Source: Jejuia algarum (GTDB lineage: Bacteria; Bacteroidota; Bacteroidia; Flavobacteriales; Flavobacteriaceae). Taken from it: a DNA stretch of 64,000 bases. The notes beneath the pieces were generated by a model. That model ran no database searches. It worked only from the letters and a program-made list of their open reading frames with translations, and was not told the origin of the DNA. Positions 35,695 to 45,139 of the stretch are shown in pieces. Position 1 is the first letter of the stretch; the number at the start of each line of letters is the position of its first letter. The stretch spans positions 124,001 to 188,000 of the forward strand of contig CANMAQ010000008.1 of NCBI GenBank assembly GCA_947495775.1, given 5' to 3'. The translations under genes were made by a program, and so were the position numbers.

Positions 35695-36350
35695 TGACTT
35701 TGGAAGAAGACCTTATCGCAAAAACAATTGCTTTTGTAAAAGCGACCTTAAGCAATGCAGAAGGAGGACATGATTGGTTTCATATTGAACGTGTTTACAA
35801 AAACACCTTATTGATTGCGCAACATGAAAACGCAGACCACCTTACCGTAACCTTAGGGGCTTTGCTTCACGATATTGCAGATAGCAAATTTTATAACGGC
35901 GATGAAACATTAGGTCCTAAATTAGCCTACGACTTCCTCTCTAAACACAATGTTGCACCTGAGACGATAGCACATGTGGTAAACATTATCACGCACATTT
36001 CTTTTAAGGGCGGCAACGAATCGCAAACATTCAAATCTTTAGAACTCGACATTGTACAAGATGCAGACCGGCTAGACGCTATTGGAGCCATTGGTATTGC
36101 CCGCTGTTTTAATTATGGAGGTTTTAAAAACAGAGCTTTATACAACCCCGAAATCACACCCAACCTCAACATGTCTAAAGCAGAATACAAAGCTTCTACA
36201 GCGCCAAGTATAAATCATTTTTACGAAAAACTTTTACTTTTAAAAGATCGAATGCACACCCAAACAGGCAAAGCTATTGCAGAACAACGCCATGCCTTTA
36301 TGGTACTTTATCTCGAACATTTCTACAAGGAGTGGAACGGAGAAGCTTAA
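35694..36350 (+). CDS. HD-domain phosphohydrolase
   Basis: 218 residues. The metal-binding pattern is H30 (GGHDWFHIERV), H59-D60 (ALLHDIAD) and a downstream Asp (QDADRLDAIGAIGIARC), i.e. the H...HD...D site of the HD superfamily, close to YedJ-type phosphohydrolases. Likely a cytoplasmic nucleotide or phosphoester hydrolase; substrate unknown. Start overlaps the previous stop by one base. Confidence 0.88.
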   Translation: MTLEEDLIAKTIAFVKATLSNAEGGHDWFHIERVYKNTLLIAQHENADHLTVTLGALLHDIADSKFYNGDETLGPKLAYDFLSKHNVAPETIAHVVNIITHISFKGGNESQTFKSLELDIVQDADRLDAIGAIGIARCFNYGGFKNRALYNPEITPNLNMSKAEYKASTAPSINHFYEKLLLLKDRMHTQTGKAIAEQRHAFMVLYLEHFYKEWNGEA

Positions 36351-36359
36351 GCTCCCGTT

Positions 36360-37232
36360 TTATTGAATGATATGTTTAATTTCTTTTCTGTATTGAGAAG
36401 CGCTTTTGCCTGCAAACTCATTAAACTGTTTGTTAAAATGCGAAAAGTTATTAAATCCACACTCGTAACAAATATCAGAAATACTCATTTTACTTTCGTT
36501 AAGCAGTTTTGTAGCATGCACCACACGGTGTTCATTAACCAACTGTGTAAACGTTTTGCCTGTCGTCTTTTTAAAATAACGACAAAAAGCAGGCACAGTC
36601 ATACTTACTTTATCTGCAATTTCATCTAAAGAAATGTGTTCTTGAAAGTTTGCATTAATGTATTTATAAATGGTATTGATCTTCTCACTATCTTGAGGAT
36701 TGGTCTCTAAAGCAATACCATCTGCATTTAAAATCACAAAATCTTCTGTGTTCGCTAGATAATCTAATATCCACAGAAATTTAATGATACGCTTAAGACC
36801 TGTAAATTCGGAAAGCTCTTCAATTTTAGGGCCAATAATATTTTTAGCCTCCATACCAAACCGTATCCCTTTTTTCGCGCGCTCAAATAAAGCCAAGAGA
36901 TTAGACATTTCTGGAATATCAGAAAGATCATTTCCTAAAAAGGTCGACTTAAACTGTACTATGGTTTCAGACCCATTAGCGGTTAAACGGTCTGTAAAAC
37001 CATTATGCGGTAAATGTGCCCCGATTAATATTAACTGACTATTATTGAAATAAGAAAGATGGTTCCCTATGTGTGTTTTTCCTTGTCCTTTATTCACATA
37101 AACAAGCTCTAACTCAGGATGAAAGTGCCAAAAGGCTTTACTTTTGTCTCCTCTTTCTAAGTGTTGCTTTACCAACATAGAGCTTCCAAAACTAGGGGTT
37201 ACCTTTTCTAATGTAGGTTTTTTATTTATCAT
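36360..37232 (-). CDS. AraC family regulator with cupin sensor
   Basis: 290 residues: an N-terminal cupin-like region (FWHFHPELELVYVNKGQGK, about 35-55) and a C-terminal AraC double HTH (about 190-288; SLDEIADKVSMTVPAFCRYFKK and ISDICYECGFNNFSHFNKQFN). This architecture is common in sugar-utilisation regulators. It converges with the HD gene (10 bp apart) and its targets are not evident here. Confidence 0.92.
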   Translation of the reverse strand: MINKKPTLEKVTPSFGSSMLVKQHLERGDKSKAFWHFHPELELVYVNKGQGKTHIGNHLSYFNNSQLILIGAHLPHNGFTDRLTANGSETIVQFKSTFLGNDLSDIPEMSNLLALFERAKKGIRFGMEAKNIIGPKIEELSEFTGLKRIIKFLWILDYLANTEDFVILNADGIALETNPQDSEKINTIYKYINANFQEHISLDEIADKVSMTVPAFCRYFKKTTGKTFTQLVNEHRVVHATKLLNESKMSISDICYECGFNNFSHFNKQFNEFAGKSASQYRKEIKHIIQ

Positions 37233-37398
37233 TTCAGGCTTTTTATATGCAAATTTACTGCTAATTCAGCTCATTTTATGTATTTTTTTACCTTAAACCT
37301 ATGTTATTTTCACTTTACATTGAGTTAACATTTAATTAACAGATAAAATAGCATATAAACTAGCTAAAATTGATGTTTTTCAAACTGTAAATCCGATA

Positions 37399-37406
37399 TA
37401 TATTTG
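37399..37406 (+). promoter_or_regulatory. -7 promoter element of the small-RNA candidate
   Basis: TATATTTG matches TAnnTTTG. A T-rich weak -33 (TTTTC) lies 17 bp upstream. Predicted transcript start is near 37413. Confidence 0.5.
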
Positions 37407-37412
37407 CAGTGT

Positions 37413-37592
37413 AATACATTAGAAACGTTCCTCGATAACACAAAGTATTTATACTTCTTCTCGTTATCAGGATGAATTTTAAAGGATAATGCGTTTAACT
37501 ATTTAGTTTAACAAATTATCACGTTAATAATTAATTTAATGTCTTATTTAGTTTAGTTGGTTAAAGTGAGCTGTGGTGGCTCACTTTTTTTT
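37413..37592 (+). ncRNA. Candidate ~180-nt small RNA
   Basis: Between the TATATTTG promoter element and the terminator at 37563-37592 there is no reading frame of note. A two-part stem is visible: TCCT-c-GATAAC (from about 37430) pairs with GTTATC-AGGA, enclosing an inner AAGTAT-TT-ATACTT hairpin. A second pairing occurs around AACTATTTAGTT. Promoter, folded 5' domain and terminator on one strand in a gene-free gap make a small RNA likely. Family is not identified; a 6S-like or flavobacterial regulatory RNA are possibilities I cannot test. Confidence 0.5.
37563..37592 (+). terminator. Terminator of the small-RNA candidate
   Basis: The stem AAAGTGAGC / GCTCACTTT has a 7-nt loop and eight T on the plus strand. 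No plus-strand protein gene lies upstream within 1.2 kb. Confidence 0.85.
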
Positions 37593-37712
37593 GTTTATAG
37601 TCGACACAATATGTAATACCTTACGATGTCTTTTATTTTTTATCAAAATATTTAAGAAAGCACCTCAAAGCTAACATTTATGATCTTACTTAAAGCCTAA
37701 ATATTTTTAGTA

Positions 37713-38852
37713 TCAACTATATTTTACCTTTCTAAGTACGCGAATCGCTTCTTTACACAAGGCATACACAGCGCCATCGTAGGCTTTTAAATAAGGCTTC
37801 GCCTCTTGCAACTTATCAATAGCATCCTTAAAATCATTAAGATAGCAAATCAAATAGGTTGACGGCAAATTATCCAAGTCTAGACGCTCTTTAGGTGTTA
37901 AAACAGCTGCCGTCTTTAATTTTGTTAAAAGCGCGTTATTGGCATTATAAACATGATGTAAAGTCCTTTTATTAAACTGTGGCGGCTCAAAAACGAGCCG
38001 TGTCGTAATGGTATAACTCGCATTATTTTCAAATTCTATAACCGTCTCCTCTAAAGGGTAATATTTATTGGTGTTTTGAAACCCTATGTTCACGTACTCC
38101 ACAATCTTAAACGTATCCTCTGTGAGTGTTATGGCTACCTCATCAAGTGCAGAAAAAAACAAACGTACTTGTTCATTAATAAGCTCGATATCTACCCTAG
38201 AGTAAAACACCTCACGCTTAACTGTTTTTTTCATACCCGCCCAACACACCACAAAATATTCTTTAAATACCTTGTATTGTGCATTAAAGGTTTGCCGTTT
38301 ATCCATAAAATCCATCACCCCATTAAGCGTGTACTCTATATTGTTTTGCGCATTACTCTCTATAGCTGCTACAATTTTAGAATTTACATCTTCTACAGTG
38401 CTTTTAAACACCTTTGGCATGCTAATACTCCCTTCTCTAAAAAACACGGCCCCGCCGTAATACTTCCATATATTTTTACGCAAAGACGTGAGTTGCCCCG
38501 AAGAACGAATAGTGACCAAACCTACCACTTTAGCATCTGGCAAATGTGGAAAAGAAATGTTCTCGTATTGTACAATAGGTGGATGGGTAAGATACGCATT
38601 GATTAAATTTTGAATTTTACTGTCATCAAAAAAATCAACACCCAGAATAGTATTGTCGTCATCCTTAACCCCAATTACGATGTAAGAATTATTGTTAGGG
38701 TTGCTGTTCGACAATGCACAAATATGCTTTAAAAACTTAGCCTTGCCTTCTTTCTGTCCAATATCAATCCTTAGCTTTTTATCGTAAAAGCTATTCTCAT
38801 CATTATGAGCTAAAAGGTGTTTAATAAGTAAACGTTTGTTAATCATAGACAC
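37713..38852 (-). CDS. AlbA_2 (Schlafen-type) domain protein
   Basis: 379 residues. The N-terminal ~130 residues show the AlbA_2/divergent-AAA_4 pattern (GKAKFLKHICALSNSNPNNNSYIVIGVKDDDNTILGVDFFD), a putative nucleic-acid-binding fold often listed as ATP-binding protein. The rest is a lineage-specific C-terminal region ending in Lys-rich RVLRKVKYS. Single gene; function unknown. Start ATG at 38852. Confidence 0.8.
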   Translation of the reverse strand: MSMINKRLLIKHLLAHNDENSFYDKKLRIDIGQKEGKAKFLKHICALSNSNPNNNSYIVIGVKDDDNTILGVDFFDDSKIQNLINAYLTHPPIVQYENISFPHLPDAKVVGLVTIRSSGQLTSLRKNIWKYYGGAVFFREGSISMPKVFKSTVEDVNSKIVAAIESNAQNNIEYTLNGVMDFMDKRQTFNAQYKVFKEYFVVCWAGMKKTVKREVFYSRVDIELINEQVRLFFSALDEVAITLTEDTFKIVEYVNIGFQNTNKYYPLEETVIEFENNASYTITTRLVFEPPQFNKRTLHHVYNANNALLTKLKTAAVLTPKERLDLDNLPSTYLICYLNDFKDAIDKLQEAKPYLKAYDGAVYALCKEAIRVLRKVKYS

Positions 38853-38905
38853 ATAGGCAACAAGGCTCGTTCTTTAGTTTAGCACTGTAAAGTATACGCT
38901 TGGGC

Positions 38906-39658
38906 TTAAGACTCTTTAAGCACAGTCACAGAATTGGCTTGAGCCGTACAAAACATGAGCACATCTGCAATATTAACATGTGGCGGTCTCGATACTGCAA
39001 AATAAATAACCTCTGCAACATCTTTAGCCTTTAAAGCCTCAAAACCAGAATACACTGTATTGGCTTGAGTCCCGCCTTTAAAACGCACCTTAGAAAATTC
39101 TGTTTCTACCATACCGGGGTTCACAGCACCTACTTTTATACCGTAGGGATTTAAATCGATGCGCATCCCTTCAGTTATTGCTAAAACGGCATGTTTACTT
39201 GCACAATATACATTTCCCTTAGGGTACACCTCTTTGCCCGCAGAAGACCCTATATTAATGATTTGCCCCGATTTTCGAGCAGTCATTTGCGGGATAATCG
39301 CCTTACTCACATACAATAACCCTTTTACATTAATGTCCATCATGGCTTCCCAGTCTTCTGTATTGCCCTCTTGTATAGGGTCTAGACCGTGCGCATTCCC
39401 TGCATTATTTATAAGGATATCGATATGTTTAAACGCTTCAGGCAAACCCGCAATAGCTTCTTGCGTAGCCTGCTTATCACGCACATCAAAATTAAGAATA
39501 TGCACGTCTGTTAAACGCTCTAAAGCTTCTTTTATAGTTTCTAGTCTATTTAATCGTCTACCGCATAACACAAGACGTAGGCCTTGTTTTGCAAATTCGT
39601 ACGCTGTCGCTTCTCCAATACCACTGGTTGCCCCAGTTATAAATGCTGTTTTCGTCAT
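38906..39658 (-). CDS. SDR family NAD(P)-dependent oxidoreductase (YdfG-like)
   Basis: 250 residues, classical short-chain dehydrogenase. Cofactor motif TGATSGIG (9-16), structural NNAG (84-87), and catalytic Ser138/139, Tyr151, Lys155 (YCASK). The CGRRLNRLE segment after strand 2 suggests NADP preference. Closest named type is the YdfG 3-hydroxy acid/serine dehydrogenase group. Cytoplasmic, monocistronic. Confidence 0.92.
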   Translation of the reverse strand: MTKTAFITGATSGIGEATAYEFAKQGLRLVLCGRRLNRLETIKEALERLTDVHILNFDVRDKQATQEAIAGLPEAFKHIDILINNAGNAHGLDPIQEGNTEDWEAMMDINVKGLLYVSKAIIPQMTARKSGQIINIGSSAGKEVYPKGNVYCASKHAVLAITEGMRIDLNPYGIKVGAVNPGMVETEFSKVRFKGGTQANTVYSGFEALKAKDVAEVIYFAVSRPPHVNIADVLMFCTAQANSVTVLKES

Positions 39659-39927
39659 TTAATCCGTTCTATTTTTAATTGGTTTAAAAATACTAAAACA
39701 ATTAGTACCATTTTAATTTTATCAAATGCGAATACGTTTTCCTCCCATTTAATAACATTCCACTTCCTATTTAAGACAATCTTATCATAATTAATGGTTA
39801 AAGTCTCATACAACTGCCATTTGTTTGCTTTTTTTAACCAATCTTTAACAGATTCCAAATAAAAAAATTGACATTTTGCAATGCTAAAAAAATAGAGCGT
39901 ACATTCGAGCTTTAAAACTTAAAACTA

Positions 39928-40929
39928 ATGGAAGAAACAGGTACAGTTGATATTAAGTCTATAAACGAGAAAATTGAAAAGGAAAGTGCTTTTGTAGACT
40001 TGCTAACTTTAGAAATGAATAAAGTTATTGTAGGACAAAAATACATGATAGAACGTTTATTAATTGGACTACTAGGTCGGGGACATATTCTTTTAGAAGG
40101 TGTACCGGGTTTGGCAAAAACATTAGCCATTAATACGTTATCACAAGCCGTAGATGGGAGCTTTAGCCGTATACAATTTACACCAGATTTATTACCTGCA
40201 GATGTTACGGGGACATTAATCTACAACATGAAAGAGAATGATTTCTCTATAAAAAAAGGGCCTATTTTTGCCAATTTTGTTCTGGCAGATGAAATTAACA
40301 GAGCGCCAGCAAAAGTACAGTCTGCCCTTCTGGAAGCCATGCAGGAAAAGCAAGTCACTATTGGTGACGAAACCTTTACCTTAGACAAGCCTTTTTTAGT
40401 AATGGCAACCCAAAACCCTGTAGAGCAAGAAGGTACCTATCCTTTACCAGAAGCACAGGTGGATCGTTTCATGCTAAAAACAGTTATTGATTACCCTAAA
40501 TTAGAGGAAGAGCAACTTATCGTAAGAGCCAATTTAAAAGGCGCTTTCGAAAAAGTAAACTCTGTAGTTTCTCTAGACCAAATTAGATCGGCACAGCAAA
40601 CGGTTAGAGAAGTTTATATGGACGAAAAGATTGAGAAATACATCTTAGACATCATATTTGCCACCAGATACCCAGAAAAATACAGACTTACAGATTTAAA
40701 ACCCTTAATTTCTTTTGGAGCCTCGCCTCGTGGAAGTATCAACCTGGCTACAGCAGCTAAATGTTATGCTTTTATAAAACGTCGTGGTTATGTTATTCCT
40801 GAAGATGTTCGTGCTGTCGTTTACGATGTGCTGCGCCATAGAATAGGCATCACTTACGAAGCCGAAGCCGAAAATGTAACTTCTGAAGACATTATTAATA
40901 AAATTGTAAACGAAATTGAAGTGCCATAG
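39928..40929 (+). CDS. moxR: MoxR family AAA+ ATPase of the bat operon
   Basis: 333 residues: Walker A EGVPGLAKT, Walker B LADEINRAPAKVQ, sensor region MATQNPVEQEGTYPLPEAQ, then the C-terminal lid. MoxR ATPases act as chaperones together with VWA proteins; here it leads moxR-DUF58-batA-B-C-D-E, the arrangement linked to aerotolerance in Bacteroides and to stress survival in other bacteria. Cytoplasmic. A 98-bp gap with an inverted repeat separates it from the DUF58 gene. Confidence 0.95.
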   Translation: MEETGTVDIKSINEKIEKESAFVDLLTLEMNKVIVGQKYMIERLLIGLLGRGHILLEGVPGLAKTLAINTLSQAVDGSFSRIQFTPDLLPADVTGTLIYNMKENDFSIKKGPIFANFVLADEINRAPAKVQSALLEAMQEKQVTIGDETFTLDKPFLVMATQNPVEQEGTYPLPEAQVDRFMLKTVIDYPKLEEEQLIVRANLKGAFEKVNSVVSLDQIRSAQQTVREVYMDEKIEKYILDIIFATRYPEKYRLTDLKPLISFGASPRGSINLATAAKCYAFIKRRGYVIPEDVRAVVYDVLRHRIGITYEAEAENVTSEDIINKIVNEIEVP

Positions 40930-40941
40930 ACCGCTTTTTTA

Positions 40942-40977
40942 GTGTTCGACAAGCCGTAAAACGCTATAAGCGAACAC
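40942..40977. repeat. Inverted repeat between moxR and the DUF58 gene
   Basis: GTGTTCG (40942-40948) and CGAACAC (40971-40977) are perfect inverted repeats 22 bp apart, with further AGC/GCT pairing inside. No T run, so it is not a plain terminator; it may tune the moxR/DUF58 transcript ratio or be an operator. Confidence 0.4.
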
Positions 40978-41027
40978 CACCTGAAAATGCGACTAGATAT
41001 TGTGACTGAAAACTGTTTACTACACAA

Positions 41028-41894
41028 ATGGATACCAAAGAACTACTAAAAAAAGTACGTAAAATTGAGATCAAGACACGCCGTTTGTCTGATCATATTT
41101 TTGGAGGAGAATACCATTCCACCTTCAAAGGTAAAGGTATGACCTTTAGTGAAGTAAGGCAATACCAATTTGGAGACGATGTAAGAAGTATCGACTGGAA
41201 TGTAACGGCACGCTATAACGAACCCTACATAAAGGTATTTGAAGAAGAACGCGAACTCACCATGATGCTTATGGTAGACATTTCGGGCTCTGAGTTCTTT
41301 GGTACCGAACAGCAATTTAAAAATGAAGTTGTTACCGAAATCGCTGCTACTTTAGCATTTTCGGCAACACAAAACAATGATAAAATTGGGTTAATTCTAT
41401 TTTCAGATCAAGTAGAACTGTTCATCCCTCCCAAAAAAGGGCGTTCGCATGTGCTACGCATTATAAGAGAGTTGATAGAATTTCAACCCGAAAGTAAAAA
41501 AACCAATCTCGCGGAAGCCTTAAAATTCTTAACCAATGTTATGAAGAAAAAGGCTATCGTATTTGTATTGTCTGATTTTATTGCAGATGACTACCAACGT
41601 ACGCTTAAAATTGTTTCAGGCAAACACGATGTTACAGGGATTAGAATCTATGATAAACGTGAAGAAGCGATCCCCAATTTAGGACTTGTACAAATGCAAG
41701 ATGAAGAAACGGGAGAAGACATGTTAGTCAATACGGCGTCTAAAAAAGTACGACAGAACTACGCGGCCTTTTACAAAGATAAAGTCAGTTACTATAAAGA
41801 CACCTTTTCCAGATCTGGAGCAGGTACAATAGACTGCCGCATCGGAGAAAGTTACGTCAAAAAACTACTGGGCTATTTTAAAAGAAGAGGATAA
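41028..41894 (+). CDS. DUF58 (VWA-like) protein of the bat operon
   Basis: 288 residues. The DUF58 hallmark FGDDVRSIDWNVTARYNEPYI precedes a VWA-like fold with a MIDAS-type DISGSE motif near residue 84. No signal peptide. DUF58 proteins accompany MoxR in most MoxR clusters and probably act as its partner or target. Downstream: the 555-aa membrane protein after 40 bp. Confidence 0.92.
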   Translation: MDTKELLKKVRKIEIKTRRLSDHIFGGEYHSTFKGKGMTFSEVRQYQFGDDVRSIDWNVTARYNEPYIKVFEEERELTMMLMVDISGSEFFGTEQQFKNEVVTEIAATLAFSATQNNDKIGLILFSDQVELFIPPKKGRSHVLRIIRELIEFQPESKKTNLAEALKFLTNVMKKKAIVFVLSDFIADDYQRTLKIVSGKHDVTGIRIYDKREEAIPNLGLVQMQDEETGEDMLVNTASKKVRQNYAAFYKDKVSYYKDTFSRSGAGTIDCRIGESYVKKLLGYFKRRG

Positions 41895-41934
41895 CATACG
41901 ACCTGTATTTTTTAGAAACAGGGAGCAATTAGAT

Positions 41935-43602
41935 ATGAGAAACGAAATAATTAGCACGATACAACATAACAGCCACCAAAGCTTAAGCCTTAAACTTAAA
42001 GGCTTGTACTTTGCCATGTTTTGTATTATAACTTTTAGTGCTTCGGCACAGGTTACATCGGCTGTAGATTCTACTTCCATTAGAATAGGAGCGCAAGTCA
42101 CTTATAATATTACTGTAGAAACAGACAGTTCTAATCTGGTGGTATTTCCTGAAGCCAAAAATTTTGGCGCTTTAGAAATTATTAACTCCTACCCTATAGA
42201 TACCCTAAAAAATGACGCCAAATTTAGTTTGATAAAAAAATATGGTGTCACACAATTTGATTCGGGCACCTATACCTTACCACGCCAAAAACTCATTATT
42301 GGCGATCGCACCGTATTCACAGATTCCATACAAATAGAAGTACGCAACATTGCTATAGATACAACCAAACAAAAACTGTATGATATTAAACCCATCATTG
42401 AGGTGGATAAAACAGGGAGTAACTGGTGGCTATACCTGCTCATCGCAATAGTTTGTATTGCTGCTATTGGAGCTATACTCTGGTGGTTTATATGGCGTGA
42501 AAAACCATTAACTGAAGATCAAAAAATCGCACTATTACCCCCTTATGACAGAGCAAAACTAGCCCTTAAAAAATTAGATGAAAGCGATTATTTACAGCAT
42601 GAGGAATTAAAAGATTACTACTCCGAGCTCACATTAATCATTAGAAAGTATTTAGATGAAAAGGTCTATGATCATGCTTTAGAAAGCACAACCGATGAGT
42701 TGGTGAGCAGACTACGCCTTTTAAAAGAAGGCAACCAGATTGATTTAAGTCCTGAGACCATTAAAAATATTGAAAGCATTCTAAGGCGTGCTGATTTAGT
42801 GAAGTTTGCAAAATCTGAACCCGATATTGCTTTAGCCGAGTTAGATAGAAACACGATTGATACAGAGATCGATCACGTAAAAGAGGTATTACCAGAACCT
42901 ACAGAAGAAGAAAAGCTACTTGACGAACAGTATAGACAAGACCAAGAACGCAAACAAGAACGCAAAAAGGTATGGATTACTGTTGGCATTAGCCTGTTCT
43001 TAATTATAGCTACTTTAGTAGGCTTTTCTTTAAAATACGGCTTTAGCTTTGTAAAAGATACCATTATAGGTCATGATAGCAAAGAACTTTTAGAAAGCGA
43101 ATGGGTAACAAGCCAATATGGTGTTCCTCCTGTTTTTATTACAACACCAAAGGTCTTAAAACGTACCCCACCTCCTATTCCAGAAGAACTCAAAGCGCAG
43201 GTAGACATGACTTTGTTTGGCTATGGCAGTCTTTTAGAAGGTTTTAATATTTATGTAACGACCACTACAATTAAAAATTTAGGAGAAAACAAGATCGAAT
43301 TAGATCAAGTAGCTTCACAAGCCATAGCACTTATGGAAAAACAAGGTGTTGCTAATATCATGCTTAAAAACGACAAATTCACCACACCAGCAGGTGCAGA
43401 GGGTATAAAAGTTTACGGTACAGCCGACTTCCCTTCTCCTGTTAAAGGTCAAATTTATAAAGGCAATTACACCATGCTTTTATTCAATTCAGAAAACGTT
43501 ATACAACAGGTATACATCTCTTCTAAATTAGAAGACAGCTATGCAGATCGTATTACAGAACGTATTATAAATTCCGTAGAACTTAAAATTGAAGAGGAGT
43601 AA
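41935..43602 (+). CDS. Membrane protein of the bat operon (DUF4381-like)
   Basis: 555 residues. An N-terminal signal-like helix ends near SASAQ (about 40), then a beta-rich periplasmic region, a TM helix (LYLLIAIVCIAAIGAILWWFIW, about 162-183), an acidic cytoplasmic helical domain with RAKLALKKLDESDYLQH typical of the bat-operon DUF4381-like proteins, a second TM helix (VWITVGISLFLIIATLVGFS, about 343) and a C-terminal globular domain. It shares its last base with the start of batA (TAATG). Role unknown, presumably part of the Bat membrane complex. Confidence 0.8.
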   Translation: MRNEIISTIQHNSHQSLSLKLKGLYFAMFCIITFSASAQVTSAVDSTSIRIGAQVTYNITVETDSSNLVVFPEAKNFGALEIINSYPIDTLKNDAKFSLIKKYGVTQFDSGTYTLPRQKLIIGDRTVFTDSIQIEVRNIAIDTTKQKLYDIKPIIEVDKTGSNWWLYLLIAIVCIAAIGAILWWFIWREKPLTEDQKIALLPPYDRAKLALKKLDESDYLQHEELKDYYSELTLIIRKYLDEKVYDHALESTTDELVSRLRLLKEGNQIDLSPETIKNIESILRRADLVKFAKSEPDIALAELDRNTIDTEIDHVKEVLPEPTEEEKLLDEQYRQDQERKQERKKVWITVGISLFLIIATLVGFSLKYGFSFVKDTIIGHDSKELLESEWVTSQYGVPPVFITTPKVLKRTPPPIPEELKAQVDMTLFGYGSLLEGFNIYVTTTTIKNLGENKIELDQVASQAIALMEKQGVANIMLKNDKFTTPAGAEGIKVYGTADFPSPVKGQIYKGNYTMLLFNSENVIQQVYISSKLEDSYADRITERIINSVELKIEEE

Positions 43603-44609
43603 TGTTAGAAGGAATTCAATTTTTAAATAAAGAACTATTTTGGTTATTGCTTGCTATACCTGTAGCAATAGCATGGTATGTCTTTAAAAATAAAAAGCAA
43701 ACAGCCACACTAAAAATGTCTAGCTTAAAAGGTTTTAAGCTAACGGCATCTTGGCTACCAAAGTTAAGACATTTGCTATTTGTATGCCGCTTATTGGCGC
43801 TAGCATTATTAATTACAGCATTGGCAAGACCGCAATCTGTTGATGTTTCTACAAAATCTAAAACCACAAGAGGTATCGATATCCTTATGGCCATAGATGT
43901 TTCAGCAAGTATGCTTGCCAAAGATTTAAAACCAAACCGCCTAGAAGCCTTAAAAAATGTTGCAAGCGACTTTATCAAACAGCGCCCTAACGACAGGATT
44001 GGACTTGTGGAATATGCAGGCGAAAGTTATACTAAAACACCTATTACTAGTGACAAAGCTATTGTATTGCGTTCTTTAAAAAGTATCGTTTACAACACCA
44101 TTATAGAAGGTGGGACAGCCATAGGCATGGGCTTAGCTACAGCTGTAAATAGATTAAAAGATAGCAAAGCCAAAAGTAAAGTCATTATTTTATTGACCGA
44201 CGGTGTTAATAATACAGGCTTTATAGATCCTAGAACAGCAAGCGAACTGGCTGTAGAATATGGCATAAAAACCTACACCATAGGTCTAGGTACAAATGGT
44301 ATGGCACTATCGCCTGTTGCTATAGATTCCAGAACGGGGCAATTTCAATACGGCCGCGTTCAAGTTGAAATAGACGAAGCGCTTCTAAAAGAAATTGCAG
44401 ATGCCACTGGAGGCAAATATTTTAGGGCTACCAATAATAAAAAATTAAAAGAAATTTATAAGGAAATAAATAAACTTGAAAAAACCGAGATAGAAGAGTT
44501 TAAGTTCTACAATTACGAAGAAAAGTACCGCCCTTTTGTTCTGCTCGCAGGACTACTGTTACTTTTAGAATTAAGCTTACGCTTTACTGTGTTTAGAAGT
44601 TTTGTTTAA
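43602..44609 (+). CDS. batA: BatA, VWA-domain aerotolerance protein
   Basis: 335 residues. Two N-terminal TM helices (LFWLLLAIPVAIAWYVF and LLALALLITALA) are followed by a VWA domain with intact MIDAS DVSAS (about 97), and a C-terminal TM helix (PFVLLAGLLLLLELSL). This is the BatA/BatB layout. The ATG overlaps the previous stop. BatA and BatB are thought to form a membrane-bound complex facing the periplasm. Confidence 0.92.
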   Translation: MLEGIQFLNKELFWLLLAIPVAIAWYVFKNKKQTATLKMSSLKGFKLTASWLPKLRHLLFVCRLLALALLITALARPQSVDVSTKSKTTRGIDILMAIDVSASMLAKDLKPNRLEALKNVASDFIKQRPNDRIGLVEYAGESYTKTPITSDKAIVLRSLKSIVYNTIIEGGTAIGMGLATAVNRLKDSKAKSKVIILLTDGVNNTGFIDPRTASELAVEYGIKTYTIGLGTNGMALSPVAIDSRTGQFQYGRVQVEIDEALLKEIADATGGKYFRATNNKKLKEIYKEINKLEKTEIEEFKFYNYEEKYRPFVLLAGLLLLLELSLRFTVFRSFV

Positions 44610-44611
44610 AA

Positions 44612-45136
44612 ATGAAGAAGGGTATTATCATACAAGCCAGTTCCAGAAGTAAAGGAAATACCGCTAAAGTTGTCACTCTTTTAAAGGCTGCAACTCACTT
44701 TGATAGTATTGATTTAAACACGAAATCTATTGGTCATTTCAATTATGAATTCGAAAACCAAAACGATGATTTCAACCAACTGTTTAAGTCCATTGTTAAT
44801 ACCTATGAGATTTTAATATTTGCAACCCCTGTATACTGGTATACGATGAGTGGTATATTAAAAGTCTTTTTTGATCGCATTTCAGACGTCTTAATCCAAG
44901 AAAAAGAAGTAGGTCGAAAATTAAGAGGAAAACAAATGGGGGTTTTAAGTAATAGTGGCGCTAAAATGCCAGAAGGTTTGAATAGCCCTTTTAAAAATAG
45001 TGCACACTATTTAGGAATGCACTATATCGGACTAGAACATATCTGTATTGAAAATGACAACATCTCTGATTCAGCCCTTAAAAAGATAAACAAATTTGCT
45101 TCTAAATGCTTAGAAACAACTGATAACGAATTATAA
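44612..45136 (+). CDS. NADPH-dependent FMN reductase-like flavodoxin protein
   Basis: 174 residues of the flavodoxin-fold FMN reductase family: FMN phosphate-binding loop QASSRSKGNTAKV near the start and the family signature FATPVYWYTMSGILKVFFDR (about 70-89). It would reduce quinones, flavins or similar acceptors in the cytoplasm. It sits between batA (2-bp gap) and batB (3-bp gap), so it is part of the operon although it is not a usual bat gene. Confidence 0.9.
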   Translation: MKKGIIIQASSRSKGNTAKVVTLLKAATHFDSIDLNTKSIGHFNYEFENQNDDFNQLFKSIVNTYEILIFATPVYWYTMSGILKVFFDRISDVLIQEKEVGRKLRGKQMGVLSNSGAKMPEGLNSPFKNSAHYLGMHYIGLEHICIENDNISDSALKKINKFASKCLETTDNEL

Positions 45137-45139
45137 ATT

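Larger units (their letters stand above)
37233..37712. other. 480-bp gap carrying a small-RNA candidate
   Basis: No protein gene. The right half holds a -7 element, a long stem-loop and a strong terminator, all on the plus strand (annotated separately). The left part is AT-rich promoter sequence of the AraC gene; the final ~120 bp before 37713 show nothing notable. Confidence 0.5.

Noticed and set aside
39655..39858. 67-codon minus-strand frame overlapping the SDR start
   Set aside because: It starts with TTG, is AT-driven in composition (many I, K, L, V), and covers the promoter regions of both the SDR and moxR genes.
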